From Anthoceros angustus (taxonomy: Eukaryota; Streptophyta; Anthocerotopsida; Anthocerotales; Anthocerotaceae), in NCBI GenBank assembly GCA_010909165.1, contig MU008161.1, positions 1 through 64,000 of the forward strand: a stretch of 64,000 nt of DNA, given 5' to 3'. The notes beneath the pieces are model-generated. The model saw only the letters and a program-made list of their open reading frames with translations. It did not search any database and had not been told where the DNA came from. Positions 12,539 through 23,493 of this stretch are shown in pieces. How positions within the stretch are numbered: position 1 is the first letter of the stretch; each line of letters starts with the position of its first letter. Both the position numbers and the translations under genes were made by a program.

Positions 12539-13795
12539 GCATGTGTTGTCAATGTTGGTGTCATGCGCGATGCCTGATCAGGCGTGAGTCTCACACGTGC
12601 CAGCTGCCATGTCCGATATGACAGTGCATGCATTCCTGGCATCTGCATTCACGCAACACACACCATGTCCTCGCTCGCGAGTTGAGGTGGTACGGTTGAC
12701 TGCAGTGGAAGTTTGACTAGGCCGTATATCCATGTATGCGTGACCGGGTAGGGTTCATTGGCTTGGCTTAGTCCAGATGAGGGGAGGGAAATAGCCAATT
12801 TCGGGCTTTTCTTTCCCCGTAGGTGACTATTTTGCTAGCCGTGCGCTCCAGTGGTATGTGCCAGGTGTTGTATCGTACCACCTAGTCCGTTCACGCTCTA
12901 TAGGAACAGGCGGAAACAGACAGCCGTGGAGGATCAGACCTTCACTCCCCAAGCCACTGGCCCCCGCGCGGCTGCATATCACCAAAGCCGCCTTCGCCTT
13001 CCGACATTCACTTGCTGCAAATAGTTACTCCCTTGCGCCCGTCGGTGTCTGAGATGGAAAGCCAAGATGGGCACGCGATTGGCATGACTGTGCTACGCCA
13101 TTCCAGTGAGAGTGAGCCTTGTGACTCGCCGCCTGATGCAACACTTGGAACGCCCTTCGAGAGCCCATCTAGCGACGGCGGGTTTGGGGAGTCGGCATGT
13201 GTTGTCAGCGTTGGTGTCATGCGCGATGCGATCGAGCGTGAGTCTCACCGTGCGGTGCCATGTCCGATATGATGCATGCATTCACATTCACATAATACAC
13301 ACACCATGTCCTCGCTCGCGAGTTGAGGTGGCGCGTTGGTGGAAGTTTGACTAGGCCGTATATCCATGTATGCGTGGCCGGGTAGGGTTCATCGGCTTAG
13401 CTTAGTCGGATGAGGGAGGGAAATAGCCAATTCGGGCTTTTCTTTCCCGTAGGTGACTATTTTGCTAGCCGTGCGCTATGTGCGGTGTTGTCGTACCACC
13501 TAGTCGTTCACGCTCTGGAACGCGGAAATAGACGGCCGTGGAGGTTCGGACCTTCACTCCCAAGCCAGCCCCAGGCACATATCACCAAAGCCGCCGCCTT
13601 CCGACATTCACTTGCTGCAAGCGTTACTCCCTTGCGCCCGTGTTATGCAGATGGAAAGCCAAGATGGGCACGCGATTGGCATGGCTGCAGCCATTCCGGT
13701 GAGTGAGCCTTGTGACTCGCCGCTGATGCAACACTTGGAACGCCCTTGAGAGCCCATCTAGCGACGGGCGGGTTTGGGGAGGCGCACGAAGCTTG
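12539..13795. repeat. tandem repeat of two copies, about 650 and 600 bp
   Basis: Copy 1 runs 12,539-13,194 and copy 2 from 13,195 to about 13,795. Both begin CATGTGTTGTCA and share blocks such as CGCTCGCGAGTTGAGGTGG and GACTATTTTGCTAGCCGTGCG. Copy 2 is shorter because of many 2-10 bp losses rather than base changes. No coding region is evident. Confidence 0.8.
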
Positions 13796-14884
13796 AAGGA
13801 CCCGCATTGTGGATATGACCGCAAGGCCCGGCGCAAATGATCAACGCCCGCCCAAGGGCCAATTTGGTGGGATCATGCAATTGCTCTTTCAGGACTACGC
13901 GGTTGCACATGCGTATCGGGGGACGTCCCACCATCGCAATTCGGCCCCTCCGGGCGAACGGTGGGCATTCCACCAGGGCCCTCGCCTATTCACCTCGGAG
14001 AAGAAGAATTGGTTGATCCCGTTATCAACCAATGATGGCCCCTCGAATGTGCACGAAGGACAAGTGGAAGATCCCAAGCCTTGGTATGTGGGATGTGATC
14101 CCGGTTGGGCAAGGGCATCATGGAACGCGGAGATTGTCGACTTTGTCGCCGACATCCGGATGAGATGAAGAAGCGGGAATACCTCAAACGATTGCCACCT
14201 TCGTGAGGTGTGCACTCCATCAACTCGTGTTTGCTTTCATTGCCGCCTTGCGCAAACCGATATGACATCCGAAGTTATAGAGCTCGTGACCTTGCTTCTT
14301 GGACGAGCCGGCAAGACGCTTAACCGCCGAAAACAGCTTGAAGGAAGACATCCGAGCGAGTTGCGGTGGGTGAAGTGGAGCGACCACGGATGGCAAATGC
14401 TTGAGCGCATGCCGGGCCAAGATGGGATGAGGAGCGCATGACGTTGTGGATGTGGTCCAAAAGGGTGTGGTAGGATTGGTGTCTGCAGATCCAAGGTTGG
14501 TGGAAGCTCGCCATTCGAAGAAGGAGGTTGACGACGGTGGTGTGGGCTTCAACACAAGATCCCTTCAGATACGACCATTGCCACCATTTCATTGCATATG
14601 CCGATTTCCGCTCGAATGACGAAGGATCTTCCATGTCATGGAAGCATGTGATTTGATTGTGAAGTGTTGTCATTGCATCGGCAGAGGAAAGGGCATGCTT
14701 TGGTTGTTGGGGCAACCTTTGCCTTTGTGTTTACGCCTGCACCTCAATAGTCCGTTGGAGGTGCAAGTCCGTCGCCTTCAAGTCGGATTTTCTCTTTGGT
14801 TAGCTTTGTTCGGGGCCATCGGATGGCACGATCAGACGGTGCCCGTGACATGGAGGCACCGGGTGGTTTACATTTCAATGAAGC
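13796..14884. other. no recognisable gene
   Basis: Continuation of the transposon-like block. A 120-codon + frame at 13,809-14,168 and overlapping - frames show no motif I know. Probably part of the CACTA element's non-coding or decayed 3' portion, given the minus-strand transposase just to the right. Confidence 0.35.
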
Positions 14885-15283
14885 TCACATCCAAAGGATC
14901 GTGGGTTTACATGTCTTTTCCAATAGCAAATCCCACCGAGAAGGCACCGGTGTGCAAATGAACCACCCCGGCCTTCTCCCACATCCGGGTGTGCTAACGC
15001 ACTGGACGTGTCGCAAACGTGAATGGCCGGTTTTGTGGTCACTGATATCGGTACACCTTCCTTGTGTCCACACCATGAAACCGCTCATGTCTTCTTCCAT
15101 AGACTTTGGGTTTGAAGATACGTCACACAAAAACCACTTGATTTGGAGGACAAAGGCACAAAAGTCTGTCCCCTCGAAAGTCACATCCAACTGCTCAACT
15201 CGCCGAAAATCAACAAAGTTGGTCTTCCATGTCAAAGGTCCCAAAAACCCAACTGTCCTGTGTGGAGCGACGGTGCAGGTCAC
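14885..15283 (-). pseudogene. possible DUF4216-like C-terminal part of the CACTA transposase
   Basis: A 132-codon minus-strand frame. It contains VDFRRVEQLDVTFEG followed by AFVLQIKWFL, which resembles the beta-rich 'G-L-x-D-I-x-E-L ... V-V-L-F-x-C-x-W' pattern of DUF4216. In CACTA elements DUF4216 follows DUF4218, and here it lies directly downstream of the DUF4218 remnant on the same strand. The position supports the call more than the sequence does. There is no link in frame to the DUF4218 piece. Confidence 0.3.
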
Positions 15284-15350
15284 CGGCTATGGTGCGGTAA
15301 TGGTACCCCATTGTCTCCAACCCCTCAGAATCTGACCGCTTACGGCCCGC

Positions 15351-15785
15351 TCACCATGGCCCGAATATCGTTGTCTTGTTCGAGGATTGCCAACGCCGCC
15401 GACACCGCTGCCCACTCGAGGAAAGTGGCCGGTCGCCCTCAAGATCAAACTCCATTCGAATCCCCTCCAAAGTTTCCGAATGGAGCAGGAAATGCCAGTG
15501 CATACGCTTTTGCTCCACGGCTGTTAGGGTTCTGGGTTGCGCTTTCCTGATGGGACGCACTGCATCCCGGTCTATCGATGTGTGCTGAAACAAATGAGCC
15601 TGAGCCGGATTCCTTGCCGCCAGGTAGTCCGCTGCATAAAACATGCTCTCCATTGCCAAGTACCCAGTGGCCATACTTCCTTCGGGCCGGGCTTTACGGC
15701 GGATTGATTGCTTCAAGACATTCATATGCCGCTCGATAGGGTACATCCATCGAACATGCACTGCGTCGCGGCGTGGCAACTTCAT
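15351..15785 (-). pseudogene. DUF4218 region of the CACTA transposase, copy 1
   Basis: A 144-codon minus-strand frame beginning near MKLPRRDAVHVRWMYPIERH. The motif V-H-x-R-W-M-Y-P-x-E-R followed by LKQSIRRKARPEGSMATGY is the hallmark of DUF4218 of plant CACTA transposases (family pattern: RWMYPxERY, LKxxVRNxxRPEGxIAExY). It is the best-preserved transposase piece here. After about 60 residues the similarity weakens, and the frame ends without the rest of the protein. It lies downstream of tnp2 pieces on the same strand, the standard order. Confidence 0.8.
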
Positions 15786-16626
15786 CTAGCGTGGATAAAG
15801 AGGTGCCGCATCGGATTCCAAAACACGGAAGGGTAATACCGCCCAAGGCCACCATTGTATCCACAACCCGAGCCCGCATTGCGAGATTTACGTGGCTTGA
15901 TTGCCTTCGACAAATCCATCGGTAGATGGAGCTCACCAGATGAAGGCTTTGTACCGGCCTCTCAAACGGTGAGTGCAATAGGAAAATAAAATTGAGGAGC
16001 AAGTGCTCGTGACTCTTCACTGGATCTGTTGCCCCACCAAAGCGGTGGCGTGCAATAGGAAAATAAAATTGGAGGAGCAAGTGCGGTCGTGACTCTTCAC
16101 CTGTTGTTGCCCCACCAAAGCTGGTTGCAAGGTTGGACCCAAATGCCGTTGGTGGTTTGATCCTCGATAGCTCGGCCTGTAAGTCAATGTGTATGACGCA
16201 GGGGAGGTGGGCCTCCCACTATCCGAGTCCAGCCCACGCTTGAGGCCACATTCATAAGGTCAATCCGCATTGTGGGTGTCCCATTGCCACTCCATATGTT
16301 CCAAAAAGCTCGGCTTGTTAACTTCCGTGCATCACGCCTTCACCACAACCGGAATAGCCGGCAAGTAGGGCAGCATTTTAACGAAAGCCAGCGCGACACC
16401 CCATGACATTGCCAGTCAGCCGCCACCCGGTCGCATTTTCCCAAGCATCCATCTCACAATGATGTCCCGCACGGTTCGGAAGGGGCGGCCGAATATCACT
16501 TGCATTGTCGAAAAACTCACGGTGGTCATGCCGCTATCGGACCGGTGGCACCATCTGCGTGCCCATCGCAATGACTTTCTCCAAAGCCCGGGACCATCTA
16601 GCTTCCAACCCCATGCTGATTGACGC

Positions 16627-17039
16627 TTACGCGGCCCGTTCACCATGGCCCGAATATCGTTGTCTTGTTCGAGGATTGCCAGCCGATTCGGACACCGGCT
16701 TCCAGCCACTCGAGGAAAGTGGCCCGGTGCTGTCCCTCGGCATCAAACTCCATTCGAATCCCCTCCAAAGTTTCCGAATGGAGCAGAAATGCCGATACGC
16801 TTTTGCTCCACTTAGGGTTAGGTTGCGCTTTCCGATGGGGCGCTCGCATCCCGGTCTATAGATGTCTGGAACAAATGAAAATGAGCCGGATTCCTTGCCG
16901 CCAGTAGTCCACGCATAAAACATGCTCTCCATTGCCAAGTACCCGGTGGCCATACTTCCTTGGGCCGGGCTTTACGGCGGATTGATTGCTTCAAGACATT
17001 CATATGCCGCTCGATAGGGTACATCCATCGAACATGCAC
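16627..17039 (-). pseudogene. DUF4218 region, copy 2
   Basis: Second copy of the same region, with MHVRWMYPIERHMNVLKQS at the start of a frame at 17,039 and its continuation in another frame to 16,627. Compared with copy 1 it has small indels (for example 'RKARPKEVWPPG' where copy 1 reads 'RKARPEGSMATG'), so the frame is broken soon after the motif. Otherwise the surroundings are the same. Confidence 0.75.
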
Positions 17040-17426
17040 CGTGCGTGCGTGGCAACTTCATCTAGCGGTGGATAAAGAGGTGCGCCAGTTCCAAAACACG
17101 GAAGGGTACCGCTCCAAGGCCACCATTGTATCCACAACGAGCCCGCATTGCGAGATTTACGTGGCTTGATTGCCTTCTCAAATCCATCGGTAGATGGAGC
17201 TCGGTATATGAAGGCTTTGTACTCCGGCCTCTCAAGCGGTGGCGTGGTGCAATAGGAAAATAAAATTGGAGGAGCAAGTGCGTCGTGACTCTTGACCACC
17301 TGTTGTTGCCCCACCAAAGCTGGTTGCAAGGTTGGACCCAAATGCCGTTGGTGGTTTGATCCCGCATAGCTCCGCTTTCACGGCACAGTCATTTTTGCTC
17401 AATGTGTATGGCGGGGGAGGTGGGCC

Positions 17427-18216
17427 TCACCGCGTCATCGATGCCACGGCCCGGCTTGAGGCCACATTCATAAGGTCAATCCGCATTGTGGGTGTCCCAT
17501 TGCCACTCCATATGTTCCAGCGGTTGTTAACTTCCGTGTGCATCACGTCTTTCACCACAACTTGAATAGGCGGCAAGTAGGGCAGCATTTTAGCAAAGCG
17601 GCGCTGACACCCCATGACATTGCGCCCGCTCACCCGGGGTCGCATTTTCCCAAGCATCCATCTCGTCAATGATGTCCCGCACGGTTCGGAAGGGGTGCGC
17701 ATATCACTTGCATTGTCGAAAAACTCACGGTGGTCATGCGCTTTTGCTCGTGGGCGGCGGGGCACCATCTGCAATGACTTTCTCCAAAGCCCGGGACCAT
17801 CTAGCTTCGAAGCCCCGATCCACACAACAACGATAGCCTCTCACTTGTGTCAAAAGCGCCCGAGTCCAGTGTAGTCACATGTCGCGTGAAGCACGGCGGC
17901 CCTCGGGATGAAAAAGCGACCCGGTCGACACGCCTTTGGAATGATCATGGGACACCCACCATTGTCGCCAGCCTCCTCCAACAAAGGTTGGAGATACACA
18001 TCCATATTCTTGATTGCTTCGCCCCGGATGATTAAAGGCATAAGAATCACCGCTCTTTGTCGTGAGCCAAGGAGGAAAATTGTGGATGAAAATGAGAACA
18101 GCCGATGGAGTACGAGGAAGAACGATGGCCGCTTGGATTGAAATCAGAGATACCGAGGCGAAGATTTCCTTCCGCATCAAGGCACTTACACTATCCAAGG
18201 CCACCATTGTATCCAC
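17427..18216 (-). pseudogene. tnp2 transposase region, middle copy
   Basis: Two pieces. At 17,850-18,050 the - strand reads LMPLIIRGEAIKNMDVYLQP and then a Leu/Ala segment ending near RAAVLHATCDYTGLG. This matches the tnp2 pattern 'LLIPGPxxPxNDIDVYLQPL ... LxAVLLxTxxDxPxxGxLSG'. At 17,427-17,825 the frame reads AKMLPYLPPI and VVKDVMHTEVNN, the 'DxMHxEKN' motif of tnp2. The pieces are in different frames, so this copy is dead as given. Confidence 0.8.
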
Positions 18217-18564
18217 AACAGCGCATTGCGAGATTTACGTGGGCTTGATTGCCTTCGACAAATCCATCGGTAGATGGAGCTCAATATATGAAGGCTTTGT
18301 ACTCCGGCCTCTCAAAGCGGTGGCGTGGTGCAATAGGAAAATAAAATTGGAGGAGCAAGTGCGTCGTGACTCTTGACCCATGTTGTTGCCCACAAAGCTG
18401 GTTGCAAGGTTGGACCCAAATGCCGTTGGTGGTTTGATCCTGCATAGCTCCGCTTTCACGGCCTGTAAGTCAATGTGTATGACGCAGGGGGGAGGTGGGC
18501 CTCACCCGCGTCATCCAGAACAGGCCACAGCCACGGCTTGGAGGCCACATTCATAAGGTCAATC

Positions 18565-19545
18565 CTAGCATTGTGGGTGTCCCATTTGCCACTCCATATG
18601 TTCCAAAAAGCAGCAGTTGTTAACTTCCGTGTGCATCACGTCTTTCAGCCACAACTTCGGAATAGCTGGCAAGTAGGGCAGCATTTTAACGAAAGCCAAG
18701 CGGCGCCTGACACCCCATGACATTGCAGCCGCCCGCTCACCCGGGGTCGCATTTTCCCAAGCATCCATCTCGTCAATGATGTCCTGCACGGTTCGGGAAG
18801 GGGGCGCCGGCCGAATATCACTTGCATTGTCGAAAAACTCACGGTGGTCATGCGCTTTTGCTATGTGGGCGGCACCATCTGCATCGCAATGACTTTCTCC
18901 AAAGCCCGGACCATCTAGCTTCGAAGCCCCATCCACAACGATACCCTCTCACTTGCAAGCGGCGCTCGAGTCCGGTAGTCACATGTCGCGTGAAGCACGG
19001 CAGCCCTCGGGATGAAAAAGCGACCGGGTCGGACACGTCTTTGGAATGATCGGTAGGACACACCCACCCACAAGGTCGCCACTCAACAAAGGTTGGAGAT
19101 ACACATCCATATTCTTGACTGTTTGGCCGGGATGATTAAAGGCATAAGAATCAGCTTCTTTGTGAGCCAAGGAGGAAAATTGTGGATGAAAATGAGCAGG
19201 CCGGATGGAGTACGAGGAAGAAGCGATGGCGCTTGGATTGAAGCCGTCGTAGAGATACCGAGGCGAAGATTTGGTCTTCGGAGAAGGCACTTACACTATC
19301 CAAGGCACCGACGGGTGTGTTGGCCATTATCCGCACTTGACCATCGGTGCTCCTATGGTCCTTCCACCATATCGCTCACGGCCGCTGAAGAGCACGCATA
19401 CATTCGAGGCGATCCGCGTGAAATAAAACATTGTCTTCCGCGAAATAGGTTGCCCGGTGGCACCCTCGCGATATCCGGCTCGCCGCAAACGTGGCAAGAG
19501 GTCTCTAATGCCCTCGTGCCCCAAAACAAGGAACCCAACATCAAT
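18565..19545 (-). pseudogene. tnp2 transposase region, right copy
   Basis: From right to left on -: a segment with TRATYFAEDNVLFHADRL near 19,400-19,460; then DGFNP and SSSYSIRP with NFPPW near 19,160-19,250 (family: DGFNPF, SYSxWP, NLPPW); then VKNMDVYLQPLL near 19,100; then MLPYLPAIPKLWLKDVMHTE at 18,565-18,936. All are in the tnp2 order, in several frames. The frame at 18,565-18,936 (123 codons) is the cleanest. It stops where the DUF4218 region would begin, since the next copy starts at 18,190. Confidence 0.8.
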
Positions 19546-19640
19546 TCTCAGACGCTACACCGACGTGTAGCATCATCTTACGGACATCCGACCTTGCCTT
19601 GACATCGCTGGTCTTCGCAACACCGAAGAAAGGAGGTCAA

Positions 19641-22601
19641 GATTGCGGACATGGCGGTCGGATATCTTATACCGGTCTTGATGTTAAGGAATGCAGGCGG
19701 ACAATCGACTATGCATGGATTCCTCCGCCCGAGACCGACCATAAGGGTTTGGCAGCCTCCTCCTCCAAATTGGATTGTCCCTCCTGCTGAGAGCAGCTAT
19801 GAAGTCTTGCATCAACTTTGTGCGCCCTCACTCGGAACCCGATGCCGCCCGTCGGGTATGTCGCAATGGTACTTCATCAACAAACTCCGCGGCGCACAAG
19901 CCCCAGCCGGAGGCTGCGGCGGGCGTACGACTAACCCGCCCGTCGGTGTGGATGCACATAGGCTGGACACCTCGATCTACTGGATTTCTAGCGGCGCGCG
20001 AGACAAGCAAACAATATTGTCGATCGCTCCTGGATTTGCCTACGGCGCCAAGGCGATTGCGCTGGGACATCTTGCCTCACCTCGGCAGCGGCGCCCATGA
20101 GCAGGCGTGGCGGGCTGCGGCGTCCGCGGATGGGGTGTGTGGTTCCGCCATAACGGCAATTGCGATGACCGGTATTTGACGGTTGGTGTAAGGAGGATCC
20201 ATAGCACCTCACCCGATGCCTAGCTATGGCGGAGTTGGGTGCAGCGTCTTTGCAAGTAAAAGAGGAGTTCACAGAGAAGGTGGTGAGAGTCCCCGCTCAC
20301 AACTAAGGTACGCCCCGGCTGGGAGACGTTGGGTCCTCCTCCGGCGGCCGTTGGAGGCAACAACGGGACGTTGGGAATGGTGTCAGGGCCATCCTCTCCC
20401 ACTAATGGCACGCCCGCGATGATCGAAACATGGTTACCGTTATTCGACAATGGTCAGCACACTAACCCGTTGGTGACCCGACCGCGAACGAGAAGGCCAA
20501 CTCGAGACGGTCGGACACACAATCGAACCCCACCGTAATCGATATTGATCGGGATGGAATCAAAGATTAGTAGGAGGCCCAATGACGGAGGAAACACGAG
20601 GAATACATCATCATAAACACCCTATGTGACGCATGCACAATGTCATTGCCACCAATTTGACCATTCTTTAATGACGAAGTGATGCAGAATAGGCGCCTGT
20701 CATTTCCCGCTTGTCATAAACCGTCCCGTTTTGTAGTAGTGAGGCCATGAAAGGCCTACCGACGGAGCTAAGCTGTAGCTTGAGCACGGTGATGAGGCTA
20801 CTACATCGGCACACGGCATGGCGCGGGGTGTATGGGAGGTTGTCCGTGGAGGAGGTGTGCACGCTGATTGCCACGAACACACCCATCACACGGCACGGCG
20901 TGAACGCTGGAATACGATTCATGCAGGCAGAGCTGCAACTGGATAGAATCAAAATCGTACGCAGGTCATGGAGGCGCTGCGTTTGATGCAGCTGGAGCAC
21001 ATGTCCCGACGGTCGATAATGCGCATCCGCCGCATCCAGTACACCAATGCGACACCCATGTACATGTGGCATATGGATTGTAAGTGCGTGCCGCAAACAT
21101 GCGATGTTCGCGAGGATCGCGTTGCGAGGAAGTGATTGCGGACATGGTCGGATATCTTATACCGGTCTTGGATGTTAAGGAATGCGGGGCGGACGATCGA
21201 CTATGCATGGATTCCTCGGCGGAGGACCATAAGGGTTTGGCGCCTCCTCCTCCAAATTGGATTGTCCCTCCTGCGAGCCAGCTGAAGTCTTGCATCAACT
21301 TTGTGCAAGCGCTCACCTCGGAACCCGGTACCCGCCCGCCCGTCGGGTATGTCGCAATGGTACTTCATCAACAAACTCCGGGGACGCACAAGCCCCAACC
21401 GGAGGCTGCGAGGCCGTACGAGCTAACCCGCCCGTCGGTGTGGATGCACATAGGCTGGACACCTCGATCTACCGGATTTCGGCGGCGGACAAGCAAACAA
21501 TATTGTCGATCGCTCCACGGATTTGCCTACGCGCCAAGGCGCGCCTACGGACATCTTGCCTCACCTCGGCAGCGGTGCGCCCATGAGCGGGCGTGGCGGG
21601 CTGCGGCGTCGCGGATGGGGTGTGTGGTTCGCTTCGCAGCAGGGCAATTGCGAGATGACCCGAGGTATTTGGTTGGTGTAAGGAGGATCCATAGCACCTC
21701 ACCCGATGCAGCTATGGCGGAGTTGGGTGCAGCGTCTTTGCGGTAAAGAGGAGTTCACAGAAGGTGGTGAGAGTCCCGCTCACAACTAAGGTACCTTTGG
21801 GAGGCGTTGGGTCCTCCTCGTGGCCGTTGGAGGCAACAACGGACGTTGGGAATGGTGTCGAGGCCATCCTCTCCCACTAAAGGCACGCCCGCGATGATCG
21901 AAACATGGTTACCGTTTGGCCTGACAATGGTCAGCACACTAACCCCGTTGAGCTGACCAGCGCTGCGAACGGGGAAGGCCAACTCCAGAGACAGTCAGAC
22001 ACACAATCGCTGAACCCCCACCGTAATCGATATTGATCGGGATGGAATCCAAAGATTAGTAGGAGGCCCAATGACAGAGGAAACACGAGGAATACATCTG
22101 TCATAAACACCCTATGACAGCCGCATGCACAATGTCATTTGCCACCGACCCCGACATTCTTTAATGACGAAGTGATGCAGAATAGGCGCCTGTCATTTCC
22201 CGCTTGTCATAAACCGTCCCGTTTTGTAGTAGTGAGGCCATGAAAGGCCTCTGGCGAACTAAGCGTAGCTTGAGCACGGTGATGAGGCTACTACATCGGC
22301 TGCGGCATGGCGGTGTATGGGAGGTTGTCCGTGGAGGAGGTGTGCTGATGCCACGAACACACCCATCACACTGCAACCGCAGGCGTGAAACTGAATCGAT
22401 TCATGCGAGCCCGGATAGAATCAAAATAAATCGCGAGTCATGGAAGAGGCGTTTGATGCAACTGGAGCACATGTCCCGGCGGTCGATAATGCGCATCCGC
22501 CGCATCCAATGCGACACCCATGTACATGTGGCATATGGATTGTAAGTGCGTGTCGATCGGGCCGCCATGCGATGTTCGCGAGGATCGCGTTGCGGGGAAG
22601 T
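19641..22601 (+). repeat. tandem duplication, about 1.49 kb period, carrying the integrase 5' part
   Basis: Copy 1 is 19,641-21,133 and copy 2 is 21,134-22,601. Both start at GATTGCGG and the same octamer follows copy 2, so the breakpoint has an 8-bp microhomology. Copy 1 ends within the apparent first intron of the integrase gene; only copy 2 runs on into the catalytic exons. Differences are mainly short G/C-rich indels (for example AGCTATGAAG against AGCTGAAG). Confidence 0.85.
20747..21080 (+). pseudogene. duplicated 5' part of the integrase-like gene
   Basis: Copy 1 of the N-terminal region. The first frame reads MKGLPTELSCSLSTVMRLLH and later IRFMQAELQLDRIKI. In a shifted frame it continues LMQLEHMSRRSIMRIRRIQY and ends MYMWHMDC at 21,067-21,081, immediately before GTAAGTGC, an apparent splice donor. 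Helical basic segments followed by an Arg-rich strand and W-H-M-D are the usual lead-in to the integrase core in this family. Here the YTNATP link between the Arg-rich part and WHMD is intact, whereas copy 2 has lost 8 bp. Downstream catalytic exons are absent from this copy. Confidence 0.6.
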
Positions 22602-23465
22602 GATTGCGGGGAGTTGTGCGCAATCGGTGTGGTCTGTGGTTGCCCGCAGAAATGATGACAAGATGTACCAATTCTACTTCAGAGTCCATGTGGCCATAGA
22701 TGGGGCAACCCATTACGTCCCCTGGTTGGTACTGGAGGATAACAAGTGGGGCACAACGATTTTCAACGGCTATGTGGAAGCAGTGAGCAAGTTTGGGCAT
22801 CCACAGCGGATTCGGTCGGACTACGTAGCAGAGCATAACCGGTACCTAATAGAGGCAAATATGAACCGAGCGAGGCCAAGGGCACATGGAAGCAACTTCA
22901 TCCGCGGCCCCTCGGTGCACAACCAGGTAAAAGTTTGGTGCATGGTCTGCATTGCCCTTCTCTGCAATGACAGATGGTCAAGGGAGTGAGTGCGGGATTG
23001 TTGTAGAGGATTGAACATTTCTGGCGATCCTTGGGAGAGAAGTGGGCATTCCTGTACAAGGGGTACATGATGGATATGGTGAGGAGCAGCGAACTGGACA
23101 TCACCAACCCCTGGCACATCCATTCGCTCCACGTAAGGTTCATGCCCACGATGAGGGCGGAGCTTGAACGTTGGAGGCAGGTGTGGAACAGGCACCGGGT
23201 GCGGAAGATCAAGGCTGTCGACAAGGACATCCCCGGCCATGTGCCTGCAATCGCATTCCAAGAAGAAGGTCGACTACAAGGGTGGGTGCAGCCACCCGTA
23301 TATGGGGTTGAGGAGGACGATGGCGAGGAATTCGATGTGGGTGGCCCTCAGTATGCCCAAAACGTGGCGCCGGAGATGCCACCACTTAGTGGCATTGAAC
23401 AGCTGACCGGGATGAGAAACTGCAGGCTGCATGTCCATTTTGTCTATAGGTTGCAGCATTGTTGA
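22240..23465 (+). CDS. integrase-core (rve-like DDE) domain gene, spliced
   Basis: The protein matches the eukaryotic integrase-core family with the pattern WHMDxNxK ... AIDG ... RVRSDxGxEN ... SVHNQRIERLWRD ... HxLRTxxN. Visible here are WHMD (22,529-22,540), HVAIDG, FGHPQRIRSD (Asp codon 22,819-22,821), GPSVHNQ ending at 22,926, then RIEHFWRSLG from 23,007 (Glu codon 23,013-23,015), the helix RAELERWRQVWNRHRVRK, and an acidic tail with YGVEEDDGEEF. These supply the presumed D-D-E triad. An 80-bp GT-AG intron (22,927-23,006) restores the SVHNQRIE motif exactly. A likely upstream intron (22,542-22,649, GTAAGT to CAG) follows WHMD, but its phase gives a stop, and an 8-bp deletion just before WHMD breaks the frame. 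Those two defects may be decay or sequence error. The likely role is transposon-derived or domesticated DNA recombinase; function is unproven. Confidence 0.7.
22927..23006 (+). other. short intron of the integrase-like gene
   Basis: GTAAAAG at the donor and TTGTAG at the acceptor. Removing it joins ...SVHNQ to RIEHFW..., the family's most conserved motif, in frame; unspliced, the frame stops at 22,989. Confidence 0.75.
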
Positions 23466-23493
23466 GGGCAGTGGGGTTGCATCACTGCAATAT

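Larger units (their letters stand above)
15340..19545 (-). mobile_element. CACTA (En/Spm) element, three partial transposase copies in tandem
   Basis: Minus-strand reading gives the CACTA transposase order tnp2 then DUF4218, in partial repeats: about 15,340-16,620, about 16,621-18,185 and about 18,190-19,545. The left copy has DUF4218 and the end of tnp2; the middle copy has DUF4218 plus tnp2; the right copy has only tnp2. The copies share long identical tracts but differ by short indels, so no copy has an intact frame. I did not find convincing CACTA terminal repeats next to this block, so its ends and any target-site duplication are unknown. The repetition may be true rearrangement or an assembly product. 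Confidence 0.8.
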
